DNA from: an uncultured Ignavibacteria bacterium
Lineage (GTDB): Bacteria; Bacteroidota; Ignavibacteria; Tepidaquicellales; Tepidaquicellaceae
NCBI GenBank assembly: GCA_937872315.1
Contig: CALMST010000245.1
Location: 1 to 52,277, forward strand
Length of the DNA: 52,277 bases
Direction of reading: 5' to 3'
How positions within the stretch are numbered: position 1 is the stretch's first letter; each line of letters starts with the position of its first letter. The notes under the pieces are model-generated. The model did no database searches and was not told the origin of the DNA. It saw only the letters and a list, made by a program, of their open reading frames with translations. Of the stretch, positions 27,714-36,004 are shown one piece after another. The translations under genes and the position numbers were made by a program.

Positions 27714-28424
27714 CTATTCTGAAATATTCTTCCCGGGCTTTACAAGTTCCGGTATCTGCTTCTGAGATCTTTTTATCCTCGGAATAGATTCATGAATGAC
27801 ATACGGATTATCGGGATTATGAGAGATGTAATCCTGATGGTATTTTTCAGCCGGATAAAATTTTATGAGTTCTTTTACTTCAACCGAGATTGACTTGTCA
27901 TATTTCGCTGATCTTTCAAGACCTGCTATGTAATTTTCCGCGAGTTCTTTTTCCATATCATTAGTATAGAAAATTATTGAACGGTATTGAGTGCCGATAT
28001 CCGGACCCTGTCCGTTTACCTGTGTAGGATCAAGCGAGGAAAAATAAACTTTTAGTAAAGTATTATAATCTGTAACTGTGGAATCATAATAAACAAGAAA
28101 TGATTCTGCGTGACCTGTTCTGCCCGAACCCACTTCTTCATAAGTAGGATCATCAGTATTACCTCCCGCATAACCCGATATGACTTCACCAACCCCATTT
28201 ATACTTTCAAACAAAGTCTCTTCGCACCAGAAGCATCCCGCGGCGAAAACTGCTTTGCTTAATTTTGATGTATCAGGGAGTGTGGATTCCGGCGCTGAGG
28301 ATCTTTTGATTTGGGACCGGGTAGTATCAGATCTGTTATCCGATTTACCGGAATTTTCCTTTGAACACGAAGAAAATAATGCCAAAGACAAAATTAAAAT
28401 TAATGCTAAATTGATCTTTTTCAA
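27714..28424 (-). CDS. msrA: Peptide-methionine (S)-S-oxide reductase, lipoprotein form
   Basis: A 236-residue MsrA that reduces S-epimer methionine sulfoxide in proteins. The catalytic motif FAAGCFWCEETLF has Cys64 as nucleophile; GYAGG and HAESFLVYYD (substrate-binding) and YHQDYISHNP follow. The N-terminus is a lipoprotein signal (hydrophobic core, LFSSC with Cys20), so the enzyme is probably membrane-anchored and extracytoplasmic, repairing oxidised envelope proteins. No MsrB domain is fused or adjacent. The start is TTG at 28424. It follows the peptide-binding lipoprotein gene by 55 bases. Confidence 0.95.
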   Translation of the reverse strand: MKKINLALILILSLALFSSCSKENSGKSDNRSDTTRSQIKRSSAPESTLPDTSKLSKAVFAAGCFWCEETLFESINGVGEVISGYAGGNTDDPTYEEVGSGRTGHAESFLVYYDSTVTDYNTLLKVYFSSLDPTQVNGQGPDIGTQYRSIIFYTNDMEKELAENYIAGLERSAKYDKSISVEVKELIKFYPAEKYHQDYISHNPDNPYVIHESIPRIKRSQKQIPELVKPGKNISE

Positions 28425-28479
28425 AATACTATTTTTAGAAAATAACGCAGCTTAATCAGGTTCAGATCTGTTTAATGTG

Positions 28480-30171
28480 TTAATTCTTTTTGGTGTATTT
28501 AAGATTTATAATATTCAGCCCGTCCACATAAAATCCATTTACATCTTTATTGAGAAGATATGCTTTCTGATTATAATAAAGGGTCAGCCATACTGCATCT
28601 TCGATTACTATCTTCTGCATCCTGTCATATATCTCTTTCCGCTTCCCAAAATCAGTGATCTTCAGAGCTTCTTCATACAATTTATCGACTTCCGGATTTG
28701 AATATCCGACACGATTAGGTCCGTTTGGAGTAATGTTCTTACTGTAGAAAAGCGCCATAAAATTTTCAGGATCATAGTAATCCGCACCCCAGCTGGCGCG
28801 CCAGAAAGAGAAGACCCCGTCTTCCTGCTTTGATATGAGAGTTGACTGGATCATCTGATCAAGCTGAAGATCTATGCCGTACTCTTTTAACTGCTCCTGC
28901 ACCGCTACGGCAATTGTTTTCTGGATCTCTTCATTGCCTGTTACCAGAACAAGTTTTAAGCCTTTTCCGTCGGGATAACCCGCTTCCGAAAGTAATTGTT
29001 TAGCTTTATCCTTGTCATAAGAATAACCTTTTATATCCGGATTAAAGCCCGGCATTCCGTCCGGAATTGGACCATTATCAGCAGGCATTCCTCTGTTTTT
29101 CAGAACATATTTTACGATCTTATTTTTATCAACCGCATAGTTAAGAGCCTGCCTGAGCTTTTTATTATTAAGGAACGGACCGTCTTTTCCGCCCGGAAGA
29201 TCAGGTGACTGATTCATTCCGAAAAATACCGTCTGAAGCCAAGGCTGTTTGATCAGTGAATATGGTTTGATATCAGCGTCGATCAGATTACCGTTGTCGT
29301 CCGTGATCTGATCATATGTTTCTGAAGACGGATCATGATAGTCATATTTACCGTTTTGAAAATCAAGAAATTCTGTTTCCGAGGATTGTGTGAAAGTGAT
29401 TTTTATTCCGTCCAGATATGGAAGTGAGCTACCGTTTTCATCCTTTCCCCAGTATTTATCATTCTTTGCATAGATCAGCTCTTTATCTATATCCCATTTC
29501 ACAAATTTAAAAGCTCCGGTGCCAACGGGATTCTGTCCGAATTTCTCTCCGTAAAATTCTACTGCTTCTTTCGGATATACATATCCGTAAGACATTGTCA
29601 GAATGCTTAAGAAAGGAGCAAAGGGTTTTGTGAGTTCGATGGAAAGCGTACTGTCATTGACTGCTTTTATACCGGTTATTCCGTCAGCTTCTGCAGTGCT
29701 TTTCCCCGACATAAAATCTATATATTCCTGAGCGCCTTTGATCCGGTCTCTGTAAACCCATTGTCCCCTGGTTTTGGTTTTCGGATTGCAGACTCTCTCG
29801 AGACAGTATTTAAAATCCGAAGCTACGACTTTTCTGCCTTTACCGCCAGTATCTTTGAAAGATTCATTGTCATGAAAGTAAACATCATCCCTTAAAGTAA
29901 ATGTATAGGTCAGAGCGTCATCACTGATCGTCCAGCTCTTTGCAATCAATGGCCTGAGATCTGCATTTCTGTCAAATTCCACAAGCCCTTCCATCATTAT
30001 TGCCAGCCCCCAGATTATCTGAATCGAATTGGACCTGACGGGTTCGAGTGTTTCTATATTCTGATTTAAATTTATGCTGAATATTTTTTCGTTTGAGACT
30101 TCTTTCTCGGCGCAGGAAAAATTGAATAGTGAAATGGAAATAATAAAGAATAATATTAGAGTTTTTTTCAT
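28480..30171 (-). CDS. ABC transporter oligopeptide-binding lipoprotein (SBP_bac_5)
   Basis: A 563-residue solute-binding protein of the OppA/DppA type. The preferred start is ATG at 30171 (MKKTLILFFIISISLF, then FSCAEKE with lipid-modified Cys20); the open frame extends 29 codons further but lacks a signal. Family features are LEPVRSNSIQIIWGL, WTISDDALTYTFTLRDDVYFHD (the LRxxVxFHxG block), NPVGTGAFKFVKW and KKLRQALNYAVDK. No permease or ATPase gene lies next to it, so the cognate transporter is elsewhere. It is possibly co-transcribed with msrA. Confidence 0.92.
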   Translation of the reverse strand: MKKTLILFFIISISLFNFSCAEKEVSNEKIFSINLNQNIETLEPVRSNSIQIIWGLAIMMEGLVEFDRNADLRPLIAKSWTISDDALTYTFTLRDDVYFHDNESFKDTGGKGRKVVASDFKYCLERVCNPKTKTRGQWVYRDRIKGAQEYIDFMSGKSTAEADGITGIKAVNDSTLSIELTKPFAPFLSILTMSYGYVYPKEAVEFYGEKFGQNPVGTGAFKFVKWDIDKELIYAKNDKYWGKDENGSSLPYLDGIKITFTQSSETEFLDFQNGKYDYHDPSSETYDQITDDNGNLIDADIKPYSLIKQPWLQTVFFGMNQSPDLPGGKDGPFLNNKKLRQALNYAVDKNKIVKYVLKNRGMPADNGPIPDGMPGFNPDIKGYSYDKDKAKQLLSEAGYPDGKGLKLVLVTGNEEIQKTIAVAVQEQLKEYGIDLQLDQMIQSTLISKQEDGVFSFWRASWGADYYDPENFMALFYSKNITPNGPNRVGYSNPEVDKLYEEALKITDFGKRKEIYDRMQKIVIEDAVWLTLYYNQKAYLLNKDVNGFYVDGLNIINLKYTKKN

Positions 30172-30484
30172 TAATTCATAATTGTTATTTTGCAATGGTT
30201 GTAAAATAATCAAATTCATTTTTAAAAAATAATTAAAACTTTTTTTCACCGAAGGCATAAAGATCCATGGTTTTGATTTGGTTTCCCTTTTGATAATTTT
30301 ATTGTAAAGGATTCAAGAATGGTTCTTTTAAAAAATATTTTTTCGGATACACGGAAATTTATTTTTTATTTCTTTTAAGAAGTAAGTTAAGACTTTACAA
30401 AACTTTCAAACTATTCAAATATTATAAAAATTAAAAATACAGAGCCTTGGAGTTATAGTGTCTTCGAGGTGAAATTTCTTTAAC
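30172..30484. other. Divergent promoter region, AT-rich
   Basis: A 313-base spacer between the peptide-binding lipoprotein gene (minus) and the acyl-CoA ligase gene (plus). It must hold both promoters; none is clear enough to call. Confidence 0.45.
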
Positions 30485-32152
30485 ATGGACGAGATAACAA
30501 TTAAAAACATTCTCAAAGCTCAGAGCTTTGGAGAAAGATCTGCAACAGATTATCTGACAGAATACATTAACATGTCAGAAATAATGCATCATCATTTGAA
30601 TGAAAAACCGGACATGGTTTATCTGAAGTATTATGATTCGGATGGAAAAATAATAACTTATACGTATCAGGAATTTGTCAAGAAAGTTCATCAACTCTCT
30701 AATTTTCTTCTTCAGAGCAATATAAAAAAAGGAAACCGCATAGCAACATTTTCACATAATCACAGTGATACAGTGATATTGTATTTTGCAAGCTGGGTGA
30801 TCGGCGCGGTAGTTGTACCTGTCAATGTGAGTGAAGAATCCGGCAGAGTTCAGTATATAGTTGAAAATTCGGATGCGAAAATGATTTTCACAAGGAAAGA
30901 ATATCCGGGAAAGTTAAAAGCCGCTTCAATTCCGGATAATGTTCAGATAGTCGATTTTGATGAATTTGATTTTGATGAATATCAGGATAATATTAATATA
31001 TCCTATCATGTAAATAAAGAAGACGAATGTCTTATCGTTTATACTTCCGGAACAACAGGAAATCCCAAAGGCGTAGTTCTTACTCAGTACAATCTTATGG
31101 CAGATGCGCTTTCGATATCCAACTGGCATAAGCTTCACAATGATGATGTTATGATGTGCGTGCTTCCCATTCATCATGTAAATGGGACAGTGGTTACGAT
31201 CATGACAACAATGTTTTACGGCGGGAAATTAATTCTCAATCAGAAATTTCAGACAGATACTTTTTTAAAGAGACTTGAGGAAAATAATGTGAAAGTTGTA
31301 AGTGTCGTGCCGACATTGCTTCAGTTCCTCCTGCACTCGGAGGAAGAAAGTAAAAATTACGATCTGAAAAATTTTTCACACATTATCTGCGGGGCAGGAC
31401 CTCTGACCTGTGAAATTGCAAAAAATTTTGAAGACAGGTTCGGATTAAGGATAGCGCACGGATACGGATTGTCAGAGACTACTTGCTACTCTTGTTTCGT
31501 CCCCGTTGATCTCAGTAAATCCGAACATACAAAATGGCAGAATGAATATGGATTCCCGTCTATTGGAATTCCGATTGAGTGTAATCAGATGGAAATTCAA
31601 GATGACAAAGGAAAGAGTCTTGATGAAAATGAAAAAGGTGAAATAGTGATAAGAGGACATAATGTGATGAAGTATTATTTTAATAACGATGAAGTTAACA
31701 GAAAGACATTCGAATTCGGCTGGTTCAGAAGCGGGGATGAAGGCTTCTTTAAATATGATGATAAACGAAGGAAATATTTTTTCATAACCGGCAGAATCAA
31801 GGAACTGATAATAAGGGGAGCAGTTAATATTTCACCGCTTGAGATTGATGAAGTTCTGTCAATGTGTAAACCCGTAGCTGCGGGCATAGCAGTAGGTTTT
31901 GATAATGACTGGTACGGTGAAGAAGTCGGCGCGTTGGTAAAACTAAAAGATCCTCAGGCTTCGGATGAGGAAAAAGAAATTTATAAAAACCAGATACTTG
32001 AACATTGCAAAAAGCATCTGCCGTTTTTCAAATCTCCGAAAGTTATAATTTTTTCGGATTCAATTCCCGTAACATCAACAGGGAAGTATCAGAGGAACAG
32101 GGTGAAGGATCTTTTTCAGGAATGGAAGGAAGTTCAGTTTAAGAATAATTAA
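30485..32152 (+). CDS. AMP-forming acyl-CoA synthetase
   Basis: A 555-residue ANL-superfamily adenylating enzyme, probably a medium- or long-chain fatty acyl-CoA ligase. The P-loop-like motif YTSGTTGNPKGVV is at about 186-198; HGYGLSETT is the A5 motif, EIVIRGHNVMKYYFNN, FRSGDEGFF and TGRIKELIIRGAVNISPLEID are A6-A8, and the A10 Lys occurs in STGKYQRNRV. Substrate cannot be fixed by sequence alone. ATG start at 30485. A convergent DUF2165 gene follows. Confidence 0.92.
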   Translation: MDEITIKNILKAQSFGERSATDYLTEYINMSEIMHHHLNEKPDMVYLKYYDSDGKIITYTYQEFVKKVHQLSNFLLQSNIKKGNRIATFSHNHSDTVILYFASWVIGAVVVPVNVSEESGRVQYIVENSDAKMIFTRKEYPGKLKAASIPDNVQIVDFDEFDFDEYQDNINISYHVNKEDECLIVYTSGTTGNPKGVVLTQYNLMADALSISNWHKLHNDDVMMCVLPIHHVNGTVVTIMTTMFYGGKLILNQKFQTDTFLKRLEENNVKVVSVVPTLLQFLLHSEEESKNYDLKNFSHIICGAGPLTCEIAKNFEDRFGLRIAHGYGLSETTCYSCFVPVDLSKSEHTKWQNEYGFPSIGIPIECNQMEIQDDKGKSLDENEKGEIVIRGHNVMKYYFNNDEVNRKTFEFGWFRSGDEGFFKYDDKRRKYFFITGRIKELIIRGAVNISPLEIDEVLSMCKPVAAGIAVGFDNDWYGEEVGALVKLKDPQASDEEKEIYKNQILEHCKKHLPFFKSPKVIIFSDSIPVTSTGKYQRNRVKDLFQEWKEVQFKNN

Positions 32153-32202
32153 GGATCACAAACTACAAAAAAGAATTATCAGGAAAATGTAAGAGTATTC
32201 AT

Positions 32203-32217
32203 ATCCGGGATCCGGAT
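32203..32217. terminator. Short hairpin between convergent genes (candidate bidirectional terminator)
   Basis: ATCCGG (32203-32208) pairs with CCGGAT (32212-32217) around three bases, between the convergent acyl-CoA ligase and DUF2165 genes. Only six pairs and no good T-tract, so a weak call. Confidence 0.3.
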
Positions 32218-32223
32218 TATTTG

Positions 32224-32706
32224 TCACTCTTTAATATTAAGATATATCAAAGATAACCCCGACATCATGAATAATTTCAGGGCTGCCGATTCACCGTTCC
32301 ATATTTCAGACTGCCACATAAGAAACCACTCTCCCGCAACGGTTATGAATGCAAATCCAAACAGAAGTGCGCACAATGTCAATCCTATGGTTGCCGGATT
32401 CTTTGCATTATCAAATTCTTCCGGAGTTGATTTAATTTTTCTTAACAATTTTATGATCCCATACCAGCAGAAAAAAGCAATGGCAAATTCCCATAAAATG
32501 ATAAGTATATAGGCAGCATTCCAGAGAAAGGGAGATGTTATAGCCCTGTGCATCAGCTTATTATCCGGAAAAGTAGTGTCCATGCTGAGCACGTTTTTTA
32601 CAAACAAATAGTTTGAAGTGTAATCAACGAGATTATTTACAGCCACGATCGTGAGATTTGATGCAATAATAAATATCAGAGTTATTTTAGATAGACGTTT
32701 TATCAA
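32224..32706 (-). CDS. DUF2165 small integral membrane protein
   Basis: A 160-residue protein with about four transmembrane helices. Conserved DUF2165 blocks are present: VAVNNLVDYTSNYLFVKNVLSMDTT, WEFAIAFFCWYG, and FAFITVAGEWFLMWQSEIWNGE. Function unknown. The start is TTG at 32706, 14 bases from a heptanucleotide repeat upstream. Convergent to the acyl-CoA ligase gene. Confidence 0.85.
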   Translation of the reverse strand: MIKRLSKITLIFIIASNLTIVAVNNLVDYTSNYLFVKNVLSMDTTFPDNKLMHRAITSPFLWNAAYILIILWEFAIAFFCWYGIIKLLRKIKSTPEEFDNAKNPATIGLTLCALLFGFAFITVAGEWFLMWQSEIWNGESAALKLFMMSGLSLIYLNIKE

Positions 32707-32720
32707 AATAAAAAAATAAA

Positions 32721-32748
32721 AGTTGAAAATTGAAAGTTGAAAGTTGAA
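32721..32748. repeat. Heptanucleotide tandem repeat, locus D
   Basis: Four 7-base units (agttgaa, aattgaa, agttgaa, agttgaa). The array lies 14 bases upstream of the TTG start of the DUF2165 gene. The period equals that of the AATAC arrays but the core word is different. Confidence 0.8.
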
Positions 32749-32885
32749 ATCCCATATTCAAGGATCCAGTGAAATCCCAAATCTAATACATTGAGATACG
32801 TTATCAATATTAGTAAATTGATTAAAACTTACAATAAAATTTCTTAACTCCGCTGCAGCGGATAAAAAACTCTAACCAATATTAA

Positions 32886-34277
32886 ATGAAAGAATTTGAT
32901 GTAGTCGTGATCGGCAGCGGTCCGGGCGGATATACGACGGCAATTCGCGCTTCGCAACTTGGATTTAAAACAGCAATTATTGAAAGAGACCGATTAGGAG
33001 GTGTCTGTCTGAACTGGGGATGCATACCGACAAAGGCACTTTTGAAAAATGCTGAACTTATGAACGGAATTAAACATCTGGATAAATATGGCATTTCTGC
33101 TGAAAACGTAAAATTTGATTTTGAAAAAATTATTGAAAGATCAAGAGGCGTTGCGGATATGTCTGAAAAAGGTGTTAAATATCTCATGAAAAAAAATAAG
33201 ATTGAGGTCTTCGAAGGTTCAGGATTTATTAATAAAGATAAATCAATAACCGTAACGGATAAGGAAGGCAAAGAAATTGATAAGATAATCTCAAAACATA
33301 CTATAATCGCGACAGGCGCAAAAGCAAGATCACTCGGAAATCTGAAATTTGATGAGAAAAAAGTTCTCTCATCTACAGGCGCTATGATCTTAAAAGATCT
33401 TCCGGAAAAAATGACCATAGTAGGAAGCGGTGCCATTGGTGTTGAATTTGCATATTTTTATAACGCATTCGGTACGGAAGTTACTGTGATAGAAATGATG
33501 CCTAATATTATGCCGGTAGAAGACAAGGATATATCAGATGTTGTAGCCCGTGAATTCAAAAAGAGCGGAATAAAAATACTGACAGACACAAAGACTGAAA
33601 GCGTAGAAGTCAAAGGGGGAGTAGTCACAACAAAAGTATCAGGCAAAACTAATGAAGATATTGTGTCAGATGTAGTGCTGATAGCAATAGGAGTTACGGG
33701 TAATGTAGAAAATCTGGGACTAGAGGATCTTGGTATAAATATAGATAAGTCCAGCATTAAAGTAGATAAGGATTACAAAACAAATGTAGATGGCATATAT
33801 GCGATCGGTGATGTGATCGGACCGCCCTGGCTTGCTCATGTTGCATCATCCGAAGGTATAAATTGCATTGAAAAGATCAAAGGAATGCATACACCTGATA
33901 TAGATTATAACACAATACCCGGATGCACATACTGCCAGCCTCAGGTCGCATCAGTCGGGTTAACAGAAAAGAAAGCGATCGAAGAAGGTTATGAAGTAAA
34001 TGTAGGCAAATTTCCGTTTTCCGCTAACGGAAAATCACGGGCAATTGGTGAAACCGCCGGAATGGTTAAGGTCATTTTTGATAAGAAATATGATGAACTT
34101 ATCGGTGCTCATATTGTAGGAGCAGAGGCAACCGAATTGATTATGGAATTTGTTCTGGCGAAATCCCTTGAAGCTACCCATGAGCAGATAATCAAAACCG
34201 TTCATGCTCATCCGACACTTACAGAATCAAATCTTGAAGCCGTTGGTGTCGCATACGGAGAAGCAATAAATATTTAA
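32886..34277 (+). CDS. lpdA: Dihydrolipoamide dehydrogenase
   Basis: A 463-residue FAD flavoprotein that reoxidises dihydrolipoamide in 2-oxoacid dehydrogenase or glycine cleavage complexes. N-terminal dinucleotide motif VVIGSGPGGYTTAIRASQLG, redox disulfide GGVCLNWGCIPTK (Cys41 and Cys46), NAD-binding VGSGAIGVEFAYFY, GDVIGPPWLAH, and the C-terminal His-Glu dyad HAHPTLTE are all present. Length is normal. No E1 or E2 subunit gene is adjacent. ATG start at 32886. Confidence 0.96.
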   Translation: MKEFDVVVIGSGPGGYTTAIRASQLGFKTAIIERDRLGGVCLNWGCIPTKALLKNAELMNGIKHLDKYGISAENVKFDFEKIIERSRGVADMSEKGVKYLMKKNKIEVFEGSGFINKDKSITVTDKEGKEIDKIISKHTIIATGAKARSLGNLKFDEKKVLSSTGAMILKDLPEKMTIVGSGAIGVEFAYFYNAFGTEVTVIEMMPNIMPVEDKDISDVVAREFKKSGIKILTDTKTESVEVKGGVVTTKVSGKTNEDIVSDVVLIAIGVTGNVENLGLEDLGINIDKSSIKVDKDYKTNVDGIYAIGDVIGPPWLAHVASSEGINCIEKIKGMHTPDIDYNTIPGCTYCQPQVASVGLTEKKAIEEGYEVNVGKFPFSANGKSRAIGETAGMVKVIFDKKYDELIGAHIVGAEATELIMEFVLAKSLEATHEQIIKTVHAHPTLTESNLEAVGVAYGEAINI

Positions 34278-34346
34278 TTTGCATTATATAATAATTTAGT
34301 ATATTTTATTAGCATACTTTTAAAAAATAAAAACAGGAGAATAACA

Positions 34347-34766
34347 ATGGACGAAAATAAAACAGCAAAAGGATTATTACTCGGATTAGTAACCGGGGGA
34401 TTGGTTGGAGCAGCTATAGCACTGCTTTATGCGCCAAAAAGCGGCAGAGAATTAAGAAGTGATATCAGATTAAAAAAAGATGAGCTGCTTGACGATACTT
34501 CTGAATATCTTCAAATTGCCAAAACTAAGGCAAGTGATATGATTAATGAAGGAAAAAGAAAATCAGAGGAACTCATTACTGATGCAAGAAAAAAAGCAAA
34601 TTCATTAATTGGTGATGCAAATTCAATTTTAAATGATGCTAAAGAAAAAGCTACTAATACACTTGGAGAGACAAAAGAAAAATTAACTCACGAAACTGAC
34701 AGAGTTAAAGACGCTTTCAAAGCCGGTATGGATGCTTTTAATCAGGAAAAAACAAAAAAATCATAA
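34347..34766 (+). CDS. YtxH-like general-stress-type protein
   Basis: A 139-residue protein. The N-terminal YtxH motif is KGLLLGLVTGGLVGAAIALLYAPKSGRELR, a glycine-rich transmembrane helix followed by APKSG. A long charged helical tail follows, with heptad-like Ala/Lys/Glu content. In Bacillus the relative YtxH is a sigmaB-type stress protein of unknown mechanism. A good Shine-Dalgarno (aggaga) precedes the ATG. The DUF948-like gene follows in ten bases. Confidence 0.88.
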   Translation: MDENKTAKGLLLGLVTGGLVGAAIALLYAPKSGRELRSDIRLKKDELLDDTSEYLQIAKTKASDMINEGKRKSEELITDARKKANSLIGDANSILNDAKEKATNTLGETKEKLTHETDRVKDAFKAGMDAFNQEKTKKS

Positions 34767-34776
34767 ATAGTATAAA

Positions 34777-35310
34777 TTGGAAACTGCACTTCAGATCACA
34801 CAGTTGCTGACTAATATTGTCGTAATTCTTCTTTTTGGGGGAATTTTAGCGGTTTTGATCAATCTGATTAAAAACTTAAAAAAGCTGAATATAAAAGTAG
34901 AATCTTTTTCAAAAGATTTTTCAGATGTCAAACCTAAACTGGTAGAAACTATAGAAAAGATAAATTATCTTACTGATAACTTTACATTAGTGGTAAAAAA
35001 TGTAAATGACAATATAGAAGTGCTTGGAACTGTAGTAGATAAAGTCAAAGATACAGCTGATAACATTATAGAGTTTGAACAGAAGATACAGAATTCAATC
35101 GAGCCGCCGGTAATGGATACTTTAAATACAATAACTGCAGTTTCCGTAGGTGTAAAAACCTTTTTCGATACATTAAAAAAAAATAAAACTGAAAAACTAA
35201 CTGAATCCGGTTATAATTATAATGACCATTTTTCCTCATCAGAAGTTTCGGATGATGTGGAAGAACTTTTATCTGATGAAGAATCAAAAAGACCGGATAT
35301 TGAGAATTAA
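34777..35310 (+). CDS. DUF948-like membrane protein (YtxG type)
   Basis: A 177-residue protein with one N-terminal transmembrane helix (LLTNIVVILLFGGILAVLINLI) and a cytoplasmic coiled-coil-like region with VKPKLVETIEKINYLTDNF, typical of DUF948. The acidic C-terminus is not conserved. The start is TTG at 34777, ten bases behind the YtxH-like gene; Bacillus ytxG-ytxH pairs the same two families, so they may form a membrane stress module. A terminator follows. Confidence 0.8.
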   Translation: METALQITQLLTNIVVILLFGGILAVLINLIKNLKKLNIKVESFSKDFSDVKPKLVETIEKINYLTDNFTLVVKNVNDNIEVLGTVVDKVKDTADNIIEFEQKIQNSIEPPVMDTLNTITAVSVGVKTFFDTLKKNKTEKLTESGYNYNDHFSSSEVSDDVEELLSDEESKRPDIEN

Positions 35311-35380
35311 ATATGAGAATTAAATAGAAGTCATTGAAAAATGACATTTATAAAAAAAACGCAAAGTTTTACTATCTTAA

Positions 35381-35414
35381 AAAAGCAGATTAAATAAATT
35401 TAATCTGCTTTTTT
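35381..35414 (+). terminator. Rho-independent terminator after the YtxH/DUF948 pair
   Basis: A perfect 14-bp stem, aaaagcagattaaa (35381-35394) with tttaatctgctttt (35399-35412), four-base loop and trailing Ts. A-rich on the left arm, so it may act in both directions. Confidence 0.9.
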
Positions 35415-35551
35415 ATTTGGTATGGAAAATGAAATTGAAATTATTGAGGATTTTATGATTCAAAATTTGATCTGACTACATACTAGAAAATTCTGGATTT
35501 TTTCAGATACAGCAAATTAAATATAATTAAAACTTAACCGGAGAAAACATA

Positions 35552-35863
35552 ATGGATGTTAAAAATCTTGAAGCATTAACTGAATATCAAACTGATTCAG
35601 TGGTAAGCAAAACAATTACAGGAAAAAAAAACGGAACTGTAACTTTGTTTGCGTTTGATAAAGGACAGGGATTAAGCGAACATACGGCTCCGTTTGACGC
35701 AATGGTTTATATTGCAGACGGGGAAGCTAAAATTACTCTTGACGGAACTCATTCCGATATAAAAAAAGGGGAATTTGTTATACTCCCCGCTAATATTCCT
35801 CATGCAGTTTTTGCAAAGGAAAAATTTAAAATGATGCTCGTAATGATAAAAGGGACAGACTGA
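35552..35863 (+). CDS. Cupin-domain protein
   Basis: A 103-residue single-domain cupin. Motif 1 is present as LSEHTAPFDAMVYIADGEAKITLDG, including G...HxxPxxxxxYxxxG-like spacing, and motif 2 as FVILPANIPHAVFAKEKFKMMLVMI with His. Metal ligands His (EHT) and His (PHA) are plausible. Substrate unknown. ATG at 35552 has a Shine-Dalgarno-like ggagaaa. Upstream of the heptanucleotide repeat and P-type ATPase. Confidence 0.88.
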   Translation: MDVKNLEALTEYQTDSVVSKTITGKKNGTVTLFAFDKGQGLSEHTAPFDAMVYIADGEAKITLDGTHSDIKKGEFVILPANIPHAVFAKEKFKMMLVMIKGTD

Positions 35864-35913
35864 ATCCGGTGTGTGTAAGACCGGCATCAGATCAGTTTCC
35901 ATTACCTGGTAAT

Positions 35914-35990
35914 TAATACCTGATACTTAATACTTAATACCTGATACTTAATACTTAATACCTGATACTTAATACTTAATACCTAATACC
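35914..35990. repeat. Heptanucleotide tandem repeat, locus B, with 21-bp higher-order period
   Basis: Eleven 7-base units: three copies of the 21-base word taatacc-tgatact-taatact, then two taatacc units. The array ends 14 bases before the TTG start of the P-type ATPase gene and begins 50 bases after the cupin stop codon. Confidence 0.95.
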
Positions 35991-36004
35991 AAAACCATAC
36001 AGCC

